Positions 27,598-36,112 of a stretch of DNA of 64,000 nt are shown here, one piece after another (positions within the stretch are counted from its first letter, which is position 1; every line of letters starts with the position of its first letter). Both the position numbers and the translations under genes were made by a program. The stretch lies in the NCBI GenBank assembly GCA_944320845.1, contig CALUJA010000010.1:1-64000 (forward strand), written 5' to 3'. This DNA is from an uncultured Phocaeicola sp. (lineage in GTDB: Bacteria > Bacteroidota > Bacteroidia > Bacteroidales > Bacteroidaceae). The notes beneath the pieces are model-generated. The model worked only from the letters and a program-made list of their open reading frames with translations, made no database searches and was not told where the DNA came from.

Positions 27598-28419
27598 ATG
27601 AAAACATTTCTTGTCATCAATCTGCTTTTCATTTCCATGCTCGCCGCCGCCCAAAGACCGACCGAGATAAAGGTATGGGCCAACGGAGCACCCAACGACA
27701 ACGGCATCATCAGAGACGGAAAACCCGATGAAGCCGTCCTTTATGTATTTCCGGCGGCCAAGAGCAACGGCATGGCCGTACTGGCCTGTCCGGGAGGAGC
27801 CTACGCCATGCTCGCCATGGGGCACGAAGGACTGGACATGGCAGACTGGTTCAATGCGCAGGGCATCACCTATGCCGTATTGAAATACCGCATGCCCAAC
27901 GGGCACAACGATGTGCCGCTGAGTGACGCGCATCAGGCCATCCGCATCCTGCGCCAGCACGCCGACGAGTGGAACATCCGGAAACTGGGCATCATGGGCT
28001 CTTCGGCCGGAGGGCATCTGGCAAGCACCGCCGCCACACACTTCGACCAGGAGACGCGCCCCGACTTCCAGATACTGTTTTATCCGGTCATCACCATGAA
28101 TCCGGCCTATACCCACATGGGCTCGCACGACAATCTGTTGGGCAAAAATCCCGGCATACAGCTTGAAGAACTGTATTCCAACGAGAAGCAAGTAACCGAA
28201 CAGACCCCTCCCGCCTTCATCATGCACTGCTCTGACGATGATGTGGTGCCGGTGGCAAACAGCGTCAACTATTACACCTCGCTGACGGAAAACAATGTGC
28301 CAGCCAGTCTGCACATCTATCCGACCGGCGGACACGGATGGGGATACAGAGACGACTTCACCTACAAGCGCCAATGGACAGGCGAACTGGAAAAATGGTT
28401 GCGCGAACTATACAAATAA
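27598..28419 (+). CDS. Exported alpha/beta hydrolase (acetyl esterase/lipase type)
   Basis: 273 residues with a Sec signal ending LAAAQ. The nucleophile elbow is GSSAGG (in LGIMGSSAGGHLAST) after an oxyanion segment CPGGAYAMLAMGHEG. The acid lies near HCSDDDVVPVANS and the catalytic His in GGHGWGYRD. This is the BD-FAE/Axe-like group of periplasmic carbohydrate or aryl esterases. The link with an OPT transporter does not define a pathway. The terminal part runs up to the rpsP promoter. Confidence 0.88.
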   Translation: MKTFLVINLLFISMLAAAQRPTEIKVWANGAPNDNGIIRDGKPDEAVLYVFPAAKSNGMAVLACPGGAYAMLAMGHEGLDMADWFNAQGITYAVLKYRMPNGHNDVPLSDAHQAIRILRQHADEWNIRKLGIMGSSAGGHLASTAATHFDQETRPDFQILFYPVITMNPAYTHMGSHDNLLGKNPGIQLEELYSNEKQVTEQTPPAFIMHCSDDDVVPVANSVNYYTSLTENNVPASLHIYPTGGHGWGYRDDFTYKRQWTGELEKWLRELYK

Positions 28420-28432
28420 AACGTGCCAACCC

Positions 28433-28463
28433 TTTGCCATTCCAAATAAAAGCCTTACCTTTG
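28433..28463 (+). promoter_or_regulatory. Promoter of rpsP
   Basis: TTTG (28433-28436), 19-bp spacer, TACCTTTG (28456-28463), 65 bp before the rpsP ATG. Confidence 0.65.
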
Positions 28464-28527
28464 CACCCGCCAATACGAGATATTGGCATAATTCAAATCA
28501 TAAACAATAAAAAACAAATTTCAAGAA

Positions 28528-29079
28528 ATGGCAACAAGAATCAGATTGCAGAGACGCGGACACAAAGGATATGCGTTCTATGCTATTGTTATTGCAGACT
28601 CAAGAGCACCACGTGATGGTCGCTTTATCGAAAAGATCGGAACTTACAACCCGAACACCGATCCTTCTACAGTAGATTTGAATTTCGAACGTGCATTATA
28701 CTGGGTAATGGTAGGTGCTCAGCCGAGCGATACGGTGCGTTCTATCCTGTCTCACGAGGGCGTCTACATGAAGAAGCACCTGCTGGGCGGTGTAGCCAAA
28801 GGCGCATTCGATGAAGCTACGGCCGAAGCCCGCTTCAACGCATGGAAAGAAAACAAGCAGGCAGGCCTGCAGGCCCTGATGGCAAAGCAGGAAGAAGCCA
28901 AGAAAGCTGAAGCCAACGCACGTCTGGAAGCAGAAAAGAAAGTAAACGAAGAAATTGCCAAGAAAGTGGCTGAAAAGAAAGCTGCCGAAGCTGCCGCAAA
29001 GGCAGAAGCTGAAGCTGCCGCAAACGCTGAAGCCGCTCCGGCTGAAGAAGCTGCCGCTGAAGCTCCGGCTGAAGCGTAA
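28528..29079 (+). CDS. rpsP: 30S ribosomal protein S16 with long Ala/Glu/Lys-rich tail
   Basis: 183 residues, about twice the usual bacterial length. The first 90 residues are the S16 fold ([37 protein letters not shown] begins the conserved part). From about residue 105 the protein is a helix-prone, Ala-, Glu- and Lys-rich extension made of repeated AEA/EAA units, ending in EAPAEA. Extended S16 proteins are usual in Bacteroidetes, so this is lineage-typical and not a fusion artefact. It has its own promoter and terminator. Confidence 0.96.
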   Translation: MATRIRLQRRGHKGYAFYAIVIADSRAPRDGRFIEKIGTYNPNTDPSTVDLNFERALYWVMVGAQPSDTVRSILSHEGVYMKKHLLGGVAKGAFDEATAEARFNAWKENKQAGLQALMAKQEEAKKAEANARLEAEKKVNEEIAKKVAEKKAAEAAAKAEAEAAANAEAAPAEEAAAEAPAEA

Positions 29080-29112
29080 TTTCTGGCATCCGCTTCAAAA
29101 CAGAACTTACGG

Positions 29113-29145
29113 AAACCGTCCCGCAACGTGGGGCGGTTTTCTTCT
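29113..29145 (+). terminator. Terminator after rpsP
   Basis: 10-bp stem aaaccgtccc/ggggcggttt with one wobble and a 7-nt loop, followed by a T-rich stretch. The next 320 bp, up to the receptor promoter, hold no gene or repeat that I can identify. Confidence 0.85.
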
Positions 29146-29466
29146 TTACGGAAGGCCCTGCAAAAGATGACAGGCGCAGGCGGCAAACCGGCTTTTCACA
29201 AAGGGCCGGTCTTTTCTTCATCCCGTCCAAACCATTCTTTCAGTCCGGAAAGCCTGACATGCCGCCGCAGTCCAACACCCCTCCCATTATCTGCCGTTCC
29301 AGCCAGCGGCAGGAGAGAATGACAGGCATGTTACATTCCAATTACAATCCGAAATCATCCTCACACCATTCATTTTCAAAGAAATATATTGTCAAAAGGC
29401 CCAAAAATACCCCATCCGGATGCTTAAAAGGTTAATATTGCAGGATGCAGATTGTTAAAACGGGCG

Positions 29467-29502
29467 ATTAAGGATTCCGACATTAAAAAATCCTTAATTT
29501 TG
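29467..29502 (+). promoter_or_regulatory. Promoter of the Oar-like receptor gene with overlapping inverted repeat
   Basis: TAATTTTG (29495-29502) matches the -7 consensus; no clear -33 box is present. A perfect 10-bp inverted repeat, attaaggatt (29467-29476) and aatccttaat (29489-29498), spans the -33 region and the first half of the -7 box, the expected place for a repressor or activator site. Confidence 0.5.
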
Positions 29503-29580
29503 CAACAGAAAACAAAAAAAGACTGCAACAAAAACTATAACTAAGAGAGATAACAAAGTTTTCATTTAAACTAAATCTTT

Positions 29581-32500
29581 ATGATGAATCAATCAAGACT
29601 CTTAATGGCGGCACTGGCCTCGGCCACGACCATCTGTGTCAGCGCCCAAGTAACAACCTCCGCGCTGAGCGGACAAGTCATCGACGAGATGAAGGAGCCG
29701 GTAATCGGAGCTACGGTGGTAGCCGTTCACGAACCTTCAGGCACATCGTATGGCGCTGTTACCAACATCGACGGACGATATACCATTCAGGGTATGCGTA
29801 CCGGAGGACCGTACAAAATTGAGATTTCGTATGTAGGCTACAAGAAATCGACCTACACGGGACTTTACCTGGAACTGGGTAACACACTGGACTTGAACGC
29901 CGCTCTGGAAGTGAGCAGCGAACTGCTGGACGAAGTGGTGGTAGTGGCAGACGCCAAGACCAACGCGGGAGCTTCACAAAACTTCTCTACCCGCAAGATT
30001 GAGAGCACGCCGACGGTAGACCGCAACGTGTACGACATCGTGAAGAACATGCCGATGGCCATGACTTCGAAAAACGGCGGAATCACCTTTGCCGGCTCGA
30101 ACAACCGCTACAACAGCTTCCAGATTGACGGTACGGTGAGCAACGACGTGTTCGGTCTGGCCGCATCCGGAACCAACGGAGGACAGACGGGAGCCAACCC
30201 GATTTCGATGGATGCCATTCAGGAAATCCAGGTAGTGGTCGCTCCCTTCGATGTACGCCAGAGCGGATTTACCGGAGGAGGTATCAACGCCATCACCAAG
30301 CAGGGAACAAACACCACCCACGGTTCGGCCTACACCTACTTCAACAACCAGAACATGTACGGCAAGTACAGTGCCATCCGCGATTATGAGAAGTCGCCGA
30401 TGAGCCAGCAGTATACCCGCACGTTCGGAGGTACGCTGGGCGGCGCCATCATCAAAGACAAGCTGTTCTACTTCGTCAGCGCAGAAGGCAAGAAAGAGTC
30501 GTATCCGGCAAGCATCTATCCGGGATATACGAGCGAATACCTGACTGCCGACGTTGCCTCGCAGATTGCGAACAAGTACAAGGAACTGACGGGACATGAC
30601 GAAGCATACGCACAGCGCAACGTAGACCAGAAGTCGTTCAGCCTGCTGGCCCGCATCGACTGGAACATCAACCAAGACCACAAGCTGGCCATCCGCTATC
30701 AGCACAACAACTCGTTCGACGACAACTACGGCCCGAGCGCATACACCTATACGTTCAACAACAGCGGCTACCGCATGAACAACAAGACAAACTCCATCGT
30801 GGCCGAGCTGAACTCCCGCCTGGGGCAGAATCTGTATAACGAGCTCCGTGCTTCGGCAAGCTTCATCCGCGACCACCGCGATGTGGCCTACCAGGGACCG
30901 ACCGTACAGATTAAGAACATCTACGCAGCCGACGGAGAAACCCGCATCACCGCCAATATCGGAACGGAATATTCTTCCGGAGCCAATTACCTGGACCAGG
31001 ACATCTACACGTTTGAAGACAACCTGTCTTGGTATCTGGGCAACCATACGCTGACCTTCGGTACGCACAACGAAATCTACCGCATGAAGAATCTGTTCAT
31101 TCAGGCAGTAAACGGCTCATGGTATTACAACTCGCTGAACGATTTCCTGAACGACGAGCCTTACCAGTACTCTTACAAATATACAGACCCTGCACTGACC
31201 GGCGGAGACACCCGGTGGGCACCTGCCATGAAAGCCGGACAGTTCGGCTTCTATGCACAGGACAAATGGGATGCAACCAGCAACTTCAACGTGACTTACG
31301 GCTTGCGCATCGACATTCCGGTAGTATTCAACAATCCGACCGAAAACCCGACATTCAACGCATACGCCGCACAGCATAACTTCGGCGTGCGTGTAGGGGA
31401 AAACCCCAGTGCAAAAGTGCTGTTCTCTCCGCGTGTCGGATTCCGTTGGTATCTGAACGACTCGCACGACACGCTGCTACGCGGCGGACTGGGAATCTTC
31501 ACCGGCCGCGTTCCGTTCGTATGGCTGTCAAACGCCTTCAACAATACCGGTATGGAAAGCAAGGGAACCACCATCGGAAACAAGAAAGGCGACAACTGGC
31601 TGAACGACGCTCCGAAACTGGGACAATACGCCGACGACCCGATGGCAGCCGCCAACTCACAGACCGGCTCCGCCGCACGTCCGGACATCGTGACCGTATC
31701 GAAAGACTTCAAATATCCGCAAGTGTTCCGCGCAAACCTGGCTGTCGAGCAGATGCTTCCGGGAGCTGTCAAGCTGACCCTCGAAGGTATCTACTCCAAG
31801 ACCATGAATAATGTGTTCTTCGAAAATCTCGCCCTTACCAACAGCGGCGAAAAAGTGTATGCCGTTCCGGGAGTGGAAGCTTCGTCGGCACCTCTTTACA
31901 GCAACGCAAAGAGTGACTACTACAGCATAATCAACCTGAAGAACACCAACAAGGGATATACCTATGCCATATCCGCCATGCTGGAAAAAAGCTTCAACTT
32001 CGGTCTTGACCTGTCGGCTTCGTACACATTCGGACACGCCAAGTCTGTCAACGACGGTACCAACTCAGTAGCCTACTCGAACTGGAAGTTCAACTACTCG
32101 CGTGACACGAACTCCGGCAACGAGCTCGGATTCTCCAAGTTCGACATCCCCCACCGCGTGATGGTACAGGCTTCCTACACCAGTCCGAAATACTGGAACG
32201 GATGGATGAGCTCCACCATCTCGGTCATCTACAACGGATTTTCAGGCAGCCGCTACAGCCTGACCATGAACGAGGTGCCTGACTTCAACGGAGACGGATT
32301 TCCCGGAAACTCACTGCTCTACATCCCGACCGACGCCGAAATCGACAAGATGGTCTTTACAAGTGTGGACTCTAAGGGAGAATCCCTGTCTATGACCGCC
32401 GAAGAAAGCCGCAAGGCCTTCAGACAGTGGATTGAAAACGACAGCTATGCGAAGAACCACCGCGGACAGTATGCCGAACGAAACTCTAACCTGAGCCGCT

Positions 32501-32784
32501 GGGAGCATGAAATCGACCTCCATTTCGCACAGACTATCCACAACATACAGGGTGTGGGCAAACTGGAATTCACGTTCGACATCATCAACTTCGCCAACAT
32601 GCTGAACAAGAAGTGGGGCGCAAGCTACAGCTCAGCCTACAACCTCTCTCCGCTGTCTGTCGAATACATGACGACACAGAACGGAGTCAAGACAGCGGCC
32701 TACTCTTACAACAATGCTGAAATTGAAAAAGACGACATCGCTTCCCGCTGGCATGCGCAGGTGGGTGTGAGACTGTCGTTCTAA
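29581..32784 (+). CDS. TonB-dependent receptor, Oar-like, with N-terminal carboxypeptidase regulatory domain
   Basis: 1067-residue outer membrane protein. A signal peptide ending VSAQ is followed by a CarboxypepD-like domain (about residues 28-110) and a plug domain with NRYNSFQIDGTVSNDVFG and IQEIQVVVAPFDVRQSGFTGGGINAITK. The large barrel ends in a hydrophobic Phe (GVRLSF). The absence of a SusD partner and the plug sequence place it with Oar/OmpA-like receptors and not SusC. Cargo is unknown. It is the only gene of its unit, with its own promoter and a terminator before the phosphodiesterase gene. Confidence 0.9.
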   Translation: MMNQSRLLMAALASATTICVSAQVTTSALSGQVIDEMKEPVIGATVVAVHEPSGTSYGAVTNIDGRYTIQGMRTGGPYKIEISYVGYKKSTYTGLYLELGNTLDLNAALEVSSELLDEVVVVADAKTNAGASQNFSTRKIESTPTVDRNVYDIVKNMPMAMTSKNGGITFAGSNNRYNSFQIDGTVSNDVFGLAASGTNGGQTGANPISMDAIQEIQVVVAPFDVRQSGFTGGGINAITKQGTNTTHGSAYTYFNNQNMYGKYSAIRDYEKSPMSQQYTRTFGGTLGGAIIKDKLFYFVSAEGKKESYPASIYPGYTSEYLTADVASQIANKYKELTGHDEAYAQRNVDQKSFSLLARIDWNINQDHKLAIRYQHNNSFDDNYGPSAYTYTFNNSGYRMNNKTNSIVAELNSRLGQNLYNELRASASFIRDHRDVAYQGPTVQIKNIYAADGETRITANIGTEYSSGANYLDQDIYTFEDNLSWYLGNHTLTFGTHNEIYRMKNLFIQAVNGSWYYNSLNDFLNDEPYQYSYKYTDPALTGGDTRWAPAMKAGQFGFYAQDKWDATSNFNVTYGLRIDIPVVFNNPTENPTFNAYAAQHNFGVRVGENPSAKVLFSPRVGFRWYLNDSHDTLLRGGLGIFTGRVPFVWLSNAFNNTGMESKGTTIGNKKGDNWLNDAPKLGQYADDPMAAANSQTGSAARPDIVTVSKDFKYPQVFRANLAVEQMLPGAVKLTLEGIYSKTMNNVFFENLALTNSGEKVYAVPGVEASSAPLYSNAKSDYYSIINLKNTNKGYTYAISAMLEKSFNFGLDLSASYTFGHAKSVNDGTNSVAYSNWKFNYSRDTNSGNELGFSKFDIPHRVMVQASYTSPKYWNGWMSSTISVIYNGFSGSRYSLTMNEVPDFNGDGFPGNSLLYIPTDAEIDKMVFTSVDSKGESLSMTAEESRKAFRQWIENDSYAKNHRGQYAERNSNLSRWEHEIDLHFAQTIHNIQGVGKLEFTFDIINFANMLNKKWGASYSSAYNLSPLSVEYMTTQNGVKTAAYSYNNAEIEKDDIASRWHAQVGVRLSF

Positions 32785-32818
32785 CCCGAACGGACTTTAT
32801 GTGAACCTGACTGACAAC

Positions 32819-32861
32819 GGAGGTGTGCCGCCCATGGGAGGCGGTACACCTCCTTGCTTTT
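32819..32861 (+). terminator. Terminator after the Oar-like receptor
   Basis: 14-bp stem ggaggtgtgccgcc/ggcggtacacctcc with one mismatch and a 7-nt loop, followed by ttgctttt. It lies only 15 bp before the next ATG, so some read-through is likely. Confidence 0.85.
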
Positions 32862-32875
32862 AAAATACAGACCTA

Positions 32876-34069
32876 ATGAAAAAGATTTTTATTGCATTCC
32901 TTCTGCTCGTTTCGCTGTTGCCCGCCGCGGCCGGAAACAAGCACTATACGGTAATCGTATCGCTCGACGGATTCCGTTGGGACTATACCAAGATGTATTC
33001 CACCCCGTTCTTCGACGAGATGGCGCGTGAAGGCGTACAGGCCGTCATGTTTCCCTCGTTCCCCTCGAAGACATTCCCCAACCACTACACCCTCGCCACC
33101 GGACTGTATCCCGACCATCACGGCATCGTGGCCAACACTTTCTGGGCGGCCGACAAGGGGAAAATGTATTCCATGACTGAAAACGAAACGCGCAACGACC
33201 CGTCGTTCTACGGCGGAGAGCCTATCTGGATTACGGCGCAGCGACAGGGCGTGAAGACCGGCAACATCTACTGGGTAGGCTCGGACATCGCCGTCAAGGG
33301 GCAGTATCCCACCTATTACCGGGTATACTCCGAATCGCCCCGACTGAGCTATGCCGAGCGGGTGGCACACGCACTGGATATGCTGAAGATGCCGGAAACG
33401 GAACGCCCGCAGCTCATCATGGTCTATTTTGACGAGCCCGACCACACGGGCCACAGCTACAGTCCGCACAGCGCACAGACCCGCCGGTGCATTACCGAGC
33501 TTGATGCGCTGATGAAGCAGCTGTGGGACGGCATCCAGTCGCTTCCCATCGCCGCGGACATCAACCTCATCGTCACCTCCGACCACGGCATGGCCACCGT
33601 CAGCCCCGACCGCTGCGTGCCCATCGCCCACCTTCTGAAACCAGAATGGTACACGAAAATAGACGGCAACCTGCCCGCCATGATTTATGCACCCGAGGAA
33701 TACCGCGACTCCATCTGCCAGGCCCTGCGCGGAACAGACCATGTGCGGGTGTGGAAGAAGGAGGAAATCCCCGCTTACCTGCACTACGGCATCCATCCCT
33801 ACGTAGGCGATGTGGTGGTGATGCCCGACCTGGGATGGCTTGTTACGGACGACACGGACTTTTCTGTAGGCGGAGCGCACGGTTTCGACCCTACCTACGA
33901 CGACATGCAAGTCATGTTCCGCGCCTGCGGCCCCGACTTCAAGAAGGGATACACCGCGCCCAAATTCCACAACGTGAGCATCTACTCGCTTCTGGCACAC
34001 CTGCTCCGCATCACTCCCGCCCCCACCGACGGCAGTCTGGACGAGGTGAAGAACATGCTGGCCGAGTGA
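32876..34069 (+). CDS. Exported nucleotide pyrophosphatase/phosphodiesterase (alkaline phosphatase superfamily)
   Basis: 397 residues with a Sec signal ending PAAAG. The metal-binding Asp is in VIVSLDGFRWDY, and the catalytic Thr is T66 in SKTFPNHYTLATGLYPDHHG. Further zinc ligands are in DEPDHTGHSY, SDHGMA and GGAHGFDP. These are the hallmarks of NPP-type enzymes, which cleave nucleotide or phospholipid-like phosphodiesters in the periplasm. Full length for the family. Confidence 0.93.
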   Translation: MKKIFIAFLLLVSLLPAAAGNKHYTVIVSLDGFRWDYTKMYSTPFFDEMAREGVQAVMFPSFPSKTFPNHYTLATGLYPDHHGIVANTFWAADKGKMYSMTENETRNDPSFYGGEPIWITAQRQGVKTGNIYWVGSDIAVKGQYPTYYRVYSESPRLSYAERVAHALDMLKMPETERPQLIMVYFDEPDHTGHSYSPHSAQTRRCITELDALMKQLWDGIQSLPIAADINLIVTSDHGMATVSPDRCVPIAHLLKPEWYTKIDGNLPAMIYAPEEYRDSICQALRGTDHVRVWKKEEIPAYLHYGIHPYVGDVVVMPDLGWLVTDDTDFSVGGAHGFDPTYDDMQVMFRACGPDFKKGYTAPKFHNVSIYSLLAHLLRITPAPTDGSLDEVKNMLAE

Positions 34070-34085
34070 CTCGGCACCATACAAG

Positions 34086-34122
34086 GCGGGCGGATGCCGG
34101 AATACCGGCATCCGCCCGCTTT
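34086..34122 (+). terminator. Terminator between convergent genes
   Basis: 15-bp stem gcgggcggatgccgg/ccggcatccgcccgc with a 4-nt loop, followed by ttt. It lies between the phosphodiesterase and the outer membrane protein gene. Confidence 0.88.
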
Positions 34123-34141
34123 CTGCATCCTTGCGTTACGC

Positions 34142-34837
34142 TCAGAAGTTATATCCCAAGCTGACCGTGGTGGTGGCCACCTTCATCCGGTCGTTTACCT
34201 CGTTGAAGTCCTTTCCATAATGCACGCTGAAATAAACCGGCTTGTAGCTCAGGTTTACACCGACATGCCACCCTGCCTGAAAACGCTTGCAGGCATCCAT
34301 ACCCAGTTCATACATGTCGTCGTCGTCAAACAGGCTGTAGTCTTCAGAGGCAGACATTCCTCCCCCGTCGGCCTCAAGCTTGTATTTGCCGGCAAGATTG
34401 AGCCGGAAGTCAAAGCCGAAAAACGGCTCGATGGAGAAGTCGTCCGTCACATTAAAGCGGTAAAGCAGATGGAAAGGCACGTTCAGCGACATGACATTTA
34501 TCTTCTCCTTCAGCGAATAGCCACTATACTCTACATCCTCCTTGTCGGCCCTGTACTGAAATGCTGCTCCTACTTCGACATACAGCGGGAGCTTGTTTGT
34601 CACGCTGATTCCCCGCATATAGCCGATTGAGAATCCCTTCATCTTCAAGTCATCCGCTCCATTCACATCCAGCTTCAGCTTTGAAGGCAGGTATGAAATG
34701 TAAAGGCGGTTCCACCCATCCGTGGTTACGGAGGTAAGCCGCGAAGAGCCCGACGAACCGGAATTCACAAACTGTGCGGATGCAGACAGGGCCACACCCG
34801 CCAAAACGGCAAGCAGATACATTCTTAAGTTCTTCAT
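34142..34837 (-). CDS. Outer membrane beta-barrel protein
   Basis: 231 residues with a Sec signal (MYLLAVLAGVALSASAQ) and alternating beta-strand pattern ending in TTVSLGYNF, a terminal Phe typical of outer membrane barrels. Strands such as GFSIGYMRGISV and FHLLYRFNV resemble the OmpW/porin-like barrel families of Bacteroidetes. The start at 34837 is preferred over 34861 for the signal peptide. It follows the propeller gene by 30 bp on the same strand. Function unknown. Confidence 0.8.
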   Translation of the reverse strand: MKNLRMYLLAVLAGVALSASAQFVNSGSSGSSRLTSVTTDGWNRLYISYLPSKLKLDVNGADDLKMKGFSIGYMRGISVTNKLPLYVEVGAAFQYRADKEDVEYSGYSLKEKINVMSLNVPFHLLYRFNVTDDFSIEPFFGFDFRLNLAGKYKLEADGGGMSASEDYSLFDDDDMYELGMDACKRFQAGWHVGVNLSYKPVYFSVHYGKDFNEVNDRMKVATTTVSLGYNF

Positions 34838-34867
34838 AACACTTGATTTTTGATTAGACAATATGGC

Positions 34868-35848
34868 TTAAAAATTAAAGTCCATCTTCCATACATTGGC
34901 CGTACCGCCTTCACTTCCCCGCTGTGAAATGAAATAGATACACTTGCCGTCTCCGCTCCACACCGGACTCACGTCATCCGCCGCATGAAAGGTAAGCTGG
35001 GTCAACTCCGTCCCGTCCATCCGTGCGGCGTAGATGTCCGTATTCATATAGCTGAAGCTGCCGTTCACAATCCTGCTGCTTCCCACAAACACTATCCACC
35101 GTCCGTCGGGCGACACGACAGGCGATGCAAAGCTCTTTTCCGGGTCGGAAACGATGCATTCTTCTGTCCCCTTCCGGTAGTCGACCTTCCATATCTCTCC
35201 CTTGCCCGAATCATTCACCCGCACACAGACAAAAGACTGCTCTCCGGCAACCAGAAAGGGATTCATGCCCGCCGCATAGGCAGACAAATAATTGTTCCGG
35301 CTGTCATGGCTCCAGATGCTGACTCCCTCCTGCTCCTGACGGGCAAAGAAAATCTGCGACATGTCTGCGGAATAGACCGGAGAATAATCCATGCTGCCGC
35401 TCGTTATCTGGCGGCACACATATCCCTGCAAAGCGTCGGTCTGGAATATCTGGTTGGTTTTTCCCCTCTTTTCCGAAAAGCAAAGGTATCTGCCGTCCGG
35501 AGAATAAGAGAAGTCAATCACTGCCGAACGTTTCGTGCGCTGCACCGACACTCCCGTACCCGACAGTTCCTTTACAAAAATGTTTGTAGCACCGTTTCTC
35601 GCAGCCAGATAGGCAAGGCTCTTTCCGTCGGCAGACACCCCCAGAATGCGGTTTGAAAACCAGTCGACCGATTTCTTCGAACGCTTTACAATGGGCATGC
35701 AGACGCAGTCCGCATCCGATGTAACCTTGACGAGCTGTCTTCCCGCCTCTTCCGGCACTGAAACCACGGAATAATCCACCCGTTGCGCACCGGCATCCAA
35801 GGCCGGCAGCATCAGCAGCATGACAATAAAAACAGGGAAAATCCTCAT
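34868..35848 (-). CDS. Exported TolB-like beta-propeller protein (PD40 repeats)
   Basis: 326 residues with a Sec signal ending DAGAQ. At least four PD40 units can be seen, with SPDGRYLCFSEKRG, SADMSQIFFARQEQEG, SPDGRWIVFVGS and SGDGKCIYFISQRG. These are the repeated blade edges of a TolB-type propeller. Such proteins are protein-interaction modules in the periplasm. It is encoded directly upstream of the barrel protein, suggesting that the two work together; the role is unknown. Confidence 0.85.
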   Translation of the reverse strand: MRIFPVFIVMLLMLPALDAGAQRVDYSVVSVPEEAGRQLVKVTSDADCVCMPIVKRSKKSVDWFSNRILGVSADGKSLAYLAARNGATNIFVKELSGTGVSVQRTKRSAVIDFSYSPDGRYLCFSEKRGKTNQIFQTDALQGYVCRQITSGSMDYSPVYSADMSQIFFARQEQEGVSIWSHDSRNNYLSAYAAGMNPFLVAGEQSFVCVRVNDSGKGEIWKVDYRKGTEECIVSDPEKSFASPVVSPDGRWIVFVGSSRIVNGSFSYMNTDIYAARMDGTELTQLTFHAADDVSPVWSGDGKCIYFISQRGSEGGTANVWKMDFNF

Positions 35849-36046
35849 GTCCATTTCATCATTTAAAGTTTACCGATAGCAAATATAACAAAAATGCAAG
35901 GAAAATCCAAAAATCCGGTAAGGGAAATGCACTGCCAGGCCACGTGAAATGTACATTCGGTAACCAGAAATCCCTCCGGACAAAGAAAAAAGTCACTGTG
36001 CCGCGGCCAAAAAGAATTTTCCCGCCCGCCGGTCTTCTTCAGACAG

Positions 36047-36091
36047 CAGAAAAAATCCCGCAGGGGAAGCCTCTTCCGGCTCCCCTGCGGG
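36047..36091 (-). terminator. Terminator of the EttA operon
   Basis: 11-bp stem cccgcagggga/tcccctgcggg; on the minus strand it runs into a T tract (attttttc). It lies just after the ABC-F gene stop. The 170 bp between it and the propeller gene hold nothing I recognise. Confidence 0.88.
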
Positions 36092-36112
36092 ACAATCATG
36101 GGACAATGAAAG

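Noticed and set aside
29581-32784. SusC-type polysaccharide utilisation locus
   Set aside because: No SusD follows, and the plug and length fit Oar-like receptors; neighbours are not glycan-degrading.
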